Positions 1 through 5,379 of a stretch of 5,379 nucleotides of DNA are shown piece after piece. The DNA lies in the NCBI RefSeq assembly GCF_000721935.1, contig NZ_KL585416.1:9212-14590 (forward strand). Direction: 5' to 3'. Under the pieces are notes generated by a model. The model ran no database searches and was not told where the DNA came from. It saw nothing but the letters and a program-made list of their open reading frames with translations. Source of the stretch: Streptomyces sp. NRRL WC-3549. Lineage in GTDB: Bacteria > Actinomycetota > Actinomycetes > Streptomycetales > Streptomycetaceae. The position numbers and the translations under genes were made by a program. How positions within the stretch are numbered: position 1 is the stretch's first letter; every line of letters starts with the position of its first letter.

Positions 1-2688
1 GCCACCGCCGAGCGGATCGCCGCCCTCGCCGCGGCGTCCGGCGAGGCCCTGCTGGTGGTCGTGGACGGCCCCGAGGAGATGGCTCCGCTCCTCGCCCACC
101 GGCTCCCCGAGTGGACCCGGGCGACGGTGGAGTGGCTGCGCGCCCACGGGGCGCGGATGGCCGTCGCCTGCCGTCCGGAGCACTGGGAGACCGCCGGGGC
201 ACTCCACCCCGACGGTGCCCTGCACCGCCCGGAGCGGCCCGCCCGGGGGCTGCCGCCCGCGGTCCCGCTGGGCGACCTGACCCCGGGGCAGGCCCGGTGC
301 GCGAAGGAGCGGTACGGCATCCCGCCGGACTCGATCGCCCCGGGACACGACCGGCACCCGCTGACCCTGCGGCTGCTCGCCGGGGTGCGGGAGGCGCTGC
401 CCCCGGACGTGCCGGGGCGGCCCGGCACCGAGGAGGTCTTCGCGGCCCACCTGGACCTCGCCTGCCTCCGGATCGCCGTCCGCGTCGGGGCCGAGGCCGA
501 ACCCCGGCTGAGGGGCACGGCCGTACGCCGGCTGGCGGCGAAGGTCGCGGGCCAGGTCCACGAGGTGGCCCGGCGGTGCCTGGGACCGGGGCAGGGGGAG
601 CTGGACCGGGCGGCGTTCGAGGAGCTCTTCCCGTGGCGTACGGGATGGGCCTCGGCGGTCCTCACCGAAGGGCTGCTGGTTCCGGCGGGCGCGGGCTACC
701 GCTTCGCCCACGAGGAACTGGGCGACTGGGTGCAGGGCGCCCACCTGGACCTGGACGCCGCGCTGTACGCGCTGGTCCACCGTCGGCACGCGGAAGGGGA
801 GGCGGCGGCGGGGGACGATCCCGGCCCCGATCCCGCGACCGCCGCCACCCAGGAGTCCTCCCGGACGGCGGGGCCCCGCAGCCTGCCCGTGCCGCGCCAC
901 CGCATCGGGCCGGTGATCCACGCGATGCTCCTGCTGGAACGCCGCCGGGGGAGCGCGGCGCTGGCGCACCGGATGGCCGACCTGATCGAGGCGACGGACC
1001 GGCTGGCGGCCGGCGCGGGGGAGGACGGCCGTCGTCCCGGGGGCCGGGCCGACGCCGTCTGGTGGGCGGTCCGGCTGCTCAGGGAGAGCCTGCTGCGGGT
1101 CCCCGACGCACGGCCGTACGCCGGGGTGCTGCGGGTCCTCACCGGGCGGATCACCCGGTGGTCCCGGGGTGGCGGCGGTACGGCGGCCGGCGGGCCCTAC
1201 GCCGCCTTCGAGCCCTGGTTCTGGCGGCGGCTGTCGCTGCCGGAGAGCGCCCGGATCGACCTCCTGCGCCGGCTGGTGCCCGCCGACGGAGCCCCCCGCG
1301 GCGAAACCGGCCGGGCGGCGGAGGGCGGACCGGACGCAGGACACCTCGCGGGGGCCGCGCCGGGCGGGCGGAGCCCCCGCGGCGACACGGGCGAGCGCTA
1401 TCTGGACGCCGTGGACCGCCGCCTCGCCGCCCATCCGCGTACCGTGCAGGTCCTGCTCTGCCGGTGGTTCACCGACGAGACCCCGCTGTACGCCCACACG
1501 GGCGTGCCGGTGCGGGCCACCGTGGCCGCCGCGGCGCAGGCGCTGCTGTACGCCCGGCGCGACCTGGCCGTCGACGACCTGACCGAAGCGCTGGTGGACA
1601 CCGCCCACCCACGCGCCGCCGAGCTCCTGGCCGCCCTCGCCGAGGACGAGCCGGCCGCGCTCTGCCGGGCCGTCGACCGCTGGGCGCACGACGGCCGGCG
1701 GCCCGAACGGCGGGCCGCTGCGGCCGGGTACGCCCCGCTCCTGGCCCGCGGCGCGCTCACGGACGAGGACCGGGCGCTGCTGGGCGGTGCCGCCCTCGCC
1801 CTGCTGGCCCGCTCCGGTGACGCGGCGCTGCACGCCTCCGCGCTCACCGTGCTCGTCCGCGACCCGCACACCAGACGACCCCATCTGGCGCGGGCCCTGC
1901 GCCTGTTCGCGGCCGGGGACCCCGGGCTGCCCGCCGGTCTGCTCACCGAGGTGTTCCCCGAGCACCCCGAACCGGTGCTCGCGGCGCTGGACGCACGGCT
2001 GGCGCTGCCCGGGGACGCCGCCGCCGGCGTCCTGCGGGAGCTGGCCCGTCTGGATACCCCGGCGCTCGCCCTGCACGCCCCCGCGCTGCTGCGGCGGTAC
2101 ATCGACACGCACCCCGAGGACGGCGCCGGGGCCGCCGCCTACGTGGAGGCCCGGCTGGAACACGGCCCCGCCGCCCGTGCGCTGCTGCTCCCCCTGCTGA
2201 CCGGGCTGTTGCGGGAGCGGCCCGCCCCGCCGCCGGTGCGCGCCGCGCTGGCCCGGGTGCTGGCCGCCCCGGGCAGCGCCGCGTCGAGGCCGCTGCGGGC
2301 CGCGCTGCTGGAGGTGCTGCTGGAGTTCGAGCAGGACACCGGCGGCGACCCGGAAGCGCTCGAAGCGCTGCTGAGGGCCGCCGCCGCGGGCTCCGGCCAC
2401 CGCCCCGAGGCCCGAACCAGGGCCCTGGTGCACCGCACCGGGATGCTGCTCGTCCGCACGACGCAGGGCGCGGCACGCTTCGACCGCACGCTCGTCGAAC
2501 TGGCCCGGGAAGTGCCCGGATTCACCACTCTCGTCCTTGGGTGGCTGGCCGACGCGCCCCAGGACTGGGCGGCCGTCGTAGGCCCCGGGGCCCGGCGGAC
2601 CGTGGAGGCGCTGGCCGGACCACGGCCCGGGATGGCGGTGCCGATGCAAACCGCGGGACGTGAGCATGGCAGTCTTAGACCTGCGTAA
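1..2688 (+). CDS. STAND/NACHT-like P-loop ATPase with helical-repeat C-terminus, 5'-truncated
   Basis: The frame is open from base 1 to TAA at 2686-2688, giving 895 visible residues; a GTG at 55 is the first possible start but the protein clearly begins upstream. Counting from the window edge, LLVVVDGPEE (17-26) resembles a Walker B strand, MAVACRPEH (53-61) a sensor-1 strand of the hhhhTSRP type, LGDLTPGQA (90-98) and HPLTLRLL (119-126) the helical lid, and YRFAHEELGDW (233-243) the winged-helix end motif common in NACHT/STAND proteins. Two disordered-looking Gly/Pro/Ala linkers (about 263-300 and 430-464) separate this from roughly 400 residues of Ala/Leu/Arg-rich helices, probably HEAT/ARM-like. 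No signal peptide or membrane segment is visible, so it is probably cytoplasmic. STAND proteins are known as ATP-driven switches with an N-terminal effector; here the Walker A and any effector lie outside the window. The family call is motif inference and its specific function is unknown. It ends 43 bp before ribF on the same strand, so co-transcription is possible. Confidence 0.8.
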   Translation, partial: ATAERIAALAAASGEALLVVVDGPEEMAPLLAHRLPEWTRATVEWLRAHGARMAVACRPEHWETAGALHPDGALHRPERPARGLPPAVPLGDLTPGQARCAKERYGIPPDSIAPGHDRHPLTLRLLAGVREALPPDVPGRPGTEEVFAAHLDLACLRIAVRVGAEAEPRLRGTAVRRLAAKVAGQVHEVARRCLGPGQGELDRAAFEELFPWRTGWASAVLTEGLLVPAGAGYRFAHEELGDWVQGAHLDLDAALYALVHRRHAEGEAAAGDDPGPDPATAATQESSRTAGPRSLPVPRHRIGPVIHAMLLLERRRGSAALAHRMADLIEATDRLAAGAGEDGRRPGGRADAVWWAVRLLRESLLRVPDARPYAGVLRVLTGRITRWSRGGGGTAAGGPYAAFEPWFWRRLSLPESARIDLLRRLVPADGAPRGETGRAAEGGPDAGHLAGAAPGGRSPRGDTGERYLDAVDRRLAAHPRTVQVLLCRWFTDETPLYAHTGVPVRATVAAAAQALLYARRDLAVDDLTEALVDTAHPRAAELLAALAEDEPAALCRAVDRWAHDGRRPERRAAAAGYAPLLARGALTDEDRALLGGAALALLARSGDAALHASALTVLVRDPHTRRPHLARALRLFAAGDPGLPAGLLTEVFPEHPEPVLAALDARLALPGDAAAGVLRELARLDTPALALHAPALLRRYIDTHPEDGAGAAAYVEARLEHGPAARALLLPLLTGLLRERPAPPPVRAALARVLAAPGSAASRPLRAALLEVLLEFEQDTGGDPEALEALLRAAAAGSGHRPEARTRALVHRTGMLLVRTTQGAARFDRTLVELAREVPGFTTLVLGWLADAPQDWAAVVGPGARRTVEALAGPRPGMAVPMQTAGREHGSLRPA

Positions 2689-2717
2689 GGGACATACACA
2701 CGTACACGGGTTCGGGC

Positions 2718-2723
2718 GAGGAG
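2718..2723 (+). promoter_or_regulatory. Ribosome binding site of ribF
   Basis: GAGGAG lies 8 bases before the GTG at 2732 and decides the start of ribF. The longer in-frame starts at 2660 (GTG) and 2666 (ATG) overlap the end of the upstream gene. Using them would add a non-conserved His/Gly-rich leader and a TTA codon (2675-2677), which is rare in this kind of genome. Confidence 0.8.
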
Positions 2724-2731
2724 CAGTCACA

Positions 2732-3685
2732 GTGCAGTGCTGGCGCGGCTTGGAGGACATCCCCGACGACTGGGGACGCAGCGTCGTCACCATCGGCTCC
2801 TACGACGGGGTCCACCGCGGTCACCAGCTGATCATCGGCCGTGCGGTGGAGCGCGCGCGCGAGCTCGGAGTCCCGGCCGTCGTCGTCACCTTCGACCCGC
2901 ACCCGAGCGAGGTCGTGCGCCCCGGCACCCACCCGCCTCTGCTCGCCCCGCACCGCCGCAGGGTGGAGCTGATGGCGGACCTGGGGGTCGACGCCGTGCT
3001 GATCCTGCCGTTCACCACCGAGTTCTCGCAGCTGGCGCCCGCCGACTTCGTCGTCAAGGTGCTCGTCGACACACTCCACGCCCAGCTGGTCATCGAGGGC
3101 CCGAACTTCCGCTTCGGTCACCGGGCGGCGGGGAACGTCACGCTGTTGGCCGAGCTCGGCACCACGTACGACTACCGCGTCGAGGTCATCGACCTCTCCG
3201 TGAGCGGCGAGGCGGGCGGCGGCGAGCCGTTCTCCTCCACGCTCACCCGGCGTCTGATCGCCGACGGCGACGTCGAAGGGGCCGCCGAGATCCTCGGCCG
3301 CCCGCACCGGGTCGAGGGCACCGTGGTGCGCGGAGCCCAGCGCGGCCGGGCGCTCGGCTTCCCCACGGCCAACGTGGAGACCCTCCCGCACACCGCGATC
3401 CCGGCGGACGGCGTCTACGCGGGCTGGCTGACGGTCGACGGCGAGGCCATGCCCGCCGCGATCTCCGTCGGCACGAACCCGCAGTTCGACGCCGTCGAGC
3501 GGACGGTCGAGGCCTACGCGATCGACCGGGTCGGCCTCGACCTGTACGGGATGCACGTGGCGGTGGACTTCCTCGCCTACGTACGCGGCATGCTGAAGTT
3601 CGACTCGATCGACGACCTGCTGGTGGCGATGGCCGCCGACGTCAAGCGGTCCAGCGAGCTGATCGAGGCGTACGAGCGCCCCTGA
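2732..3685 (+). CDS. ribF: Bifunctional riboflavin kinase / FAD synthetase (FMN adenylyltransferase)
   Basis: This cytoplasmic enzyme phosphorylates riboflavin to FMN with ATP and then adenylates FMN to FAD, the last two steps of flavin cofactor synthesis. The 317-residue length is normal for the family. The N-terminal nucleotidyltransferase domain carries GSYDGVHRGH (22-31, the HxGH-type nucleotide site), FDPHP (54-58) and NFRFG (125-129). The join to the kinase domain shows SSTLTRRLI, GDVEGA (179-184) and LGRPH (188-192). The flavokinase domain has RGRALGFPTAN (204-214, the PTxN signature), VGTNPQF (246-252), the likely catalytic Glu260 in VEAYAID, and YG...VRGMLKFDSIDDL near the end. All key motifs are intact, so both activities are expected. 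The GTG start is chosen for its GAGGAG site and because MQCWRGLEDIP matches where RibF proteins normally begin. In many bacteria truB lies just upstream of ribF; here the STAND-like gene occupies that place. No FMN riboswitch-like leader is recognised. Confidence 0.97.
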   Translation: MQCWRGLEDIPDDWGRSVVTIGSYDGVHRGHQLIIGRAVERARELGVPAVVVTFDPHPSEVVRPGTHPPLLAPHRRRVELMADLGVDAVLILPFTTEFSQLAPADFVVKVLVDTLHAQLVIEGPNFRFGHRAAGNVTLLAELGTTYDYRVEVIDLSVSGEAGGGEPFSSTLTRRLIADGDVEGAAEILGRPHRVEGTVVRGAQRGRALGFPTANVETLPHTAIPADGVYAGWLTVDGEAMPAAISVGTNPQFDAVERTVEAYAIDRVGLDLYGMHVAVDFLAYVRGMLKFDSIDDLLVAMAADVKRSSELIEAYERP

Positions 3686-3742
3686 GGCGTGCCCGGCCGC
3701 CGCCCTGGGCCATTTTCCGGGCCCCGTGACCGAGCTCCGGAC

Positions 3743-3759
3743 GCGGGACGCCGTCCCGC
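3743..3759 (+). terminator. Perfect short hairpin between ribF and the thioesterase gene
   Basis: GCGGGAC (3743-3749), a three-base loop GCC, and GTCCCGC (3753-3759) form a perfect 7-bp GC-rich stem, 57 bases after the ribF stop and 15 bases before the AGGAGG of the next gene. No T tract follows, so it is not a classical intrinsic terminator. U-less hairpin terminators have been proposed in actinomycetes, and a hairpin in the 5' leader of the next gene is the alternative. The structure is read directly from the sequence; the function is inference. Confidence 0.35.
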
Positions 3760-3774
3760 TCCCCGGTGTCCCGC

Positions 3775-3782
3775 AGGAGGAG
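3775..3782 (+). promoter_or_regulatory. Strong ribosome binding site of the thioesterase gene
   Basis: AGGAGGAG, a near-perfect anti-16S match, sits 9 bases before GTG at 3792 and fixes that start rather than the upstream in-frame GTG at 3726, which has no comparable site and would place the intergenic hairpin inside the gene. Confidence 0.85.
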
Positions 3783-3791
3783 AACGATCCC

Positions 3792-4601
3792 GTGAGCACG
3801 CGCACCGCTTCGCCCGACGGCTACTACCAGCGCATAGGCGAGCACCGGTACAAGCCCACCGCCCACGCCGGGGGCGCCTGGCGGACCGACGAGCAGCACT
3901 TCAGCCCCCTGGCCGGCCTCGTCGCCCACGCGATCGACCGGCATCTCGCGGCGGGCCCGGCCACGGACCTGACGGTGGCCCGGATCAGCTACGACATCCT
4001 CGGCCGTATCGCCCTCGACGAGTGCGAGATCACGGTGGAGACCCTCCGGCCCGGCCGCACCGTCGAACTCCTCGAAGCCGTCGTCGTCATCGGGGACCGC
4101 CCCGTGGTCCGGGCCCGTGCCTGGCTCCTCGCGGCCCAGGACACCGCCGCCGTCGCCGGTACCCCCGACGAGCGGCTGGCCCCTCCCGAGACCTTCCCCC
4201 GGTGGGCGATGGGCGACGTCTGGGACGGCGGCTTCATCGCCTCGCTCGACGTCCGCAGGACGGCGTCGTCCCGGGACGGCCGGGCCACCGCCTGGGTCAC
4301 CAGCGGTCTCGACCTGGTCGTGGGCGAGCGGAGCGGCCCACTGGCGTCCTTCGTCGCCCTCGTGGACACCGCCAACGGCATCACCGTGCGGGAGCGGCCC
4401 ACGGAGTGGATGTATCCCAACATGGACCTGACCATCCACTTCCACCGCCGGCCCGAGGGCCGCTGGACCGGCCTGGACACGGCGGTCAGCTTCGGCCCGT
4501 CGGGGCACGGCCTGACCAGCACCGTCCTGCACGACGCCGAAGGCCCGGTGGGCCGCGCCGAGCAGATCCTCACGGTCCGCCCCCAGCCCGGCCCCCGGTA
4601 A
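3792..4601 (+). CDS. Acyl-CoA thioesterase-like double hot-dog protein
   Basis: This 269-residue protein has the size and layout of TesB-like/4HBT_3 thioesterases, which hydrolyse acyl-CoA thioesters in the cytoplasm using two fused hot-dog domains. The N-terminal half (about 25-115) has the helix AGLVAHAIDRHL followed by strands ARISYDILGRIALDECEITVE and a strand ending VVRARAWL. The C-terminal half (about 185-265) has LASFVALVDTANG, MDLTIHFHRR, GHGLTSTVLHD and GRAEQILTV. By comparison with TesB, Asp212, a hydroxyl residue in 242-244 and Gln258 fall where a catalytic Asp-Thr-Gln set would be; this alignment is by eye. The Gly-Gly-rich helix start common in N-terminal hot-dogs appears altered to HFSPLAGL. 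No signal peptide or membrane span is seen. It follows ribF by 106 bp and may be co-transcribed or have its own promoter. It converges with the transporter gene, leaving only four bases between stops. The substrate is unknown, and a dehydratase-like hot-dog role is a less likely alternative. Confidence 0.85.
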   Translation: MSTRTASPDGYYQRIGEHRYKPTAHAGGAWRTDEQHFSPLAGLVAHAIDRHLAAGPATDLTVARISYDILGRIALDECEITVETLRPGRTVELLEAVVVIGDRPVVRARAWLLAAQDTAAVAGTPDERLAPPETFPRWAMGDVWDGGFIASLDVRRTASSRDGRATAWVTSGLDLVVGERSGPLASFVALVDTANGITVRERPTEWMYPNMDLTIHFHRRPEGRWTGLDTAVSFGPSGHGLTSTVLHDAEGPVGRAEQILTVRPQPGPR

Positions 4602-4605
4602 CCCC

Positions 4606-5379
4606 CTACGGGGCGGCGGCCACCGGAGCCGCCGCCGCCCAGTGGCACGCCACCTGTGTCCGGTCGCCGCCCTCCAGGACCGGCAGGTCCCGCGTACGGC
4701 ACGCGTCCGCGACACCCGCGCGCTCCGCCTCACCGGAGGCGAGGACGTGGCAGCGCGCGTGGAAGCGGCAGCCGGACGGGATGTTCGACGGGTCCGGCGG
4801 CTCGCCCGTCAGGATCACCGGATCACCCTGCGCCTCCGGCAGCACCGAGAGCAGGGCCTGGGTGTACGGGTGCCGGGGTGCCGTCAGGATCTGTTCCACG
4901 GGACCCGTCTCGACGATCCGGCCCAGATACATCACCGCCACCCGGTCCGCGATGTTCCAGGCCAGCCCCAGGTCGTGGGTGACCACCAGCGCCGACAGCC
5001 CCAGCTCGTCCCGGAGCCGCAGCAGCAGGGCAAGGATCTCGCCCCGTACGGACGCGTCCAGCGAGGCCACCGGCTCGTCCGCGACGATCAGTTCCGGCTC
5101 CAGCACCAGGGCGCCCGCGATCACCACCCGCTGGCGCTGACCGCCGGACAGCTCGTGCGGGTACCGCAGGAAGAAACGTTCCGGCGGACGGAGTCCGGCC
5201 CGTGCCAGCGCGTCGGAGACGGCCGTGTGCTCGTCACCCGCGTACCCGTGGATGCGCAGTCCCTCGGCCACCGCGTCGTACACCGTGTGGCGCGGGTTGA
5301 GGGAGCCGCTGGGGTCCTGGAGGACCAGCTGCACCCGCTTGCGGTACGCCTTCAGGGCCCGGCCCGAGTAGTCCAGCGG
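4606..5379 (-). CDS. Oligopeptide/dipeptide ABC transporter ATP-binding protein (OppF/DppF type), N-terminus cut
   Basis: The frame is open from the window edge at 5379 to TAG at 4606-4608, giving 257 visible residues; the GTG at 5334 is internal, because the 15 codons before it (PLDYSGRALKAYRKR) continue the family pattern. Counting from the edge, Gln21 in VQLVLQDP is the Q-loop, followed by SLNPR typical of OppF/DppF. Then come the ABC signature LSGGQRQRV (77-85), Walker B LIVADEP with catalytic Glu102, D-loop SLDAS (106-110) and H-loop His135. Walker A lies beyond the edge; roughly 70-90 residues are missing, or more if this is a fused OppD-OppF protein. The C-terminal oligopeptide-transporter extension is present with HPYTQALL and cysteines 204, 210, 227 and 245. 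It would power peptide (or nickel/sugar-like solute) uptake at the inner face of the membrane with permease and binding-protein partners, probably encoded to the right. The protein ends in an Ala-rich tail encoded by a perfect inverted repeat. Confidence 0.95.
   Translation of the reverse strand, partial: PLDYSGRALKAYRKRVQLVLQDPSGSLNPRHTVYDAVAEGLRIHGYAGDEHTAVSDALARAGLRPPERFFLRYPHELSGGQRQRVVIAGALVLEPELIVADEPVASLDASVRGEILALLLRLRDELGLSALVVTHDLGLAWNIADRVAVMYLGRIVETGPVEQILTAPRHPYTQALLSVLPEAQGDPVILTGEPPDPSNIPSGCRFHARCHVLASGEAERAGVADACRTRDLPVLEGGDRTQVACHWAAAAPVAAAP
4611..4640. terminator. Candidate hairpin terminator at the convergent gene ends
   Basis: GGGCGGCGGC (4611-4620) and GCCGCCGCCC (4631-4640) are perfect 10-bp inverted repeats around a 10-base loop. 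An alternative register pairs 4612-4620 with 4628-4636 around a 7-base loop. The structure begins 10 bases after the thioesterase stop and lies within the last codons of the transporter gene, encoding part of its AAAAP-VAAAP tail. Neither strand has a T tract, so this would be a U-less, possibly bidirectional terminator. Because the repeat also encodes alanine codons, low-complexity coincidence is possible. Confidence 0.45.

Noticed and set aside
2581..2592. Perfect 12-base palindrome GGCCCCGGGGCC near the end of the STAND-like gene
   Set aside because: It lies inside coding sequence, has no loop or spacing suggestive of a hairpin or operator, and such G/C palindromes are common in this base composition.
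2670..2731. Sigma-70-type promoter for ribF in the less GC-rich stretch
   Set aside because: TTAGAC (2675-2680) loosely resembles a -35 box, but no -10-like hexamer lies at 16-18 bp spacing, so no promoter can be called.
3691..3724. Possible terminator just after ribF (GCCCGG 3691-3696 with CCGGGC 3717-3722; alternatively GGGCC 3707-3711 with GGCCC 3720-3724)
   Set aside because: Stems are only 5-6 bp, are mutually exclusive, and lack a downstream T tract; they are easily expected by chance at this GC content.
3726..3791. Longer thioesterase start at GTG 3726
   Set aside because: It has no good ribosome binding site, would encode the intergenic hairpin, and adds residues with no family resemblance. 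GTG 3792 has a near-perfect site.
2675..3805. Long minus-strand open frame (376 codons) across ribF
   Set aside because: It is the antisense shadow of ribF caused by high GC content. The translation is low-complexity, matches no known family, and runs opposite a gene with every RibF motif intact.
4603..4613. Small hairpin CCCC-TAC-GGGG overlapping the transporter stop codon
   Set aside because: It is only 4 bp and competes with the much stronger 4611-4640 repeat.
3689..5140. Plus-strand open frame of 483 codons spanning the thioesterase and the transporter gene
   Set aside because: The Pro/Arg-rich translation is a typical out-of-frame GC artefact, and it crosses two convincingly coded genes on opposite strands.

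Overview
The window looks like chromosomal DNA of a high-GC actinomycete, most likely Streptomyces or a close relative. Base composition is extremely GC-rich, third codon positions are nearly all G or C, GTG starts are used behind strong AGGAGG-type ribosome binding sites, and no TTA codon was noticed inside the called genes. Both ends of the window cut through genes.

Layout, left to right. Bases 1-2688 (+) hold the C-terminal 895 residues of a large protein. Its first visible residues look like the Walker B and sensor region of a STAND/NACHT-type P-loop ATPase, followed by a winged-helix-like segment and a long Ala/Leu-rich helical region that probably forms HEAT/ARM-like repeats. Its N-terminus and Walker A lie upstream. 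After 43 bp comes ribF (2732-3685, +), a complete bifunctional riboflavin kinase/FAD synthetase that makes FMN and FAD. A 106-bp gap (3686-3791) contains a perfect short hairpin and a strong Shine-Dalgarno sequence. It leads into a double hot-dog acyl-CoA thioesterase-like gene (3792-4601, +). Only four bases later, converging on it, ends the ATP-binding subunit of an oligopeptide/dipeptide ABC transporter (OppF/DppF type, 4606-5379, minus strand), cut at its N-terminus by the window edge. A perfect GC-rich hairpin sits inside the last codons of the transporter gene and may end transcription of one or both convergent genes.

How the genes fit together: ribF is housekeeping. The STAND-like gene is co-directional and close enough to be co-transcribed with ribF. 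The thioesterase may be transcribed with ribF or separately. The transporter belongs to another unit that continues beyond the right edge. No RNA gene, mobile element, CRISPR array or attachment site was seen. The most unusual component is the STAND-like ATPase beside an essential flavin-cofactor gene. Whether it is a signalling, defence or housekeeping protein cannot be decided without its missing N-terminal domain.
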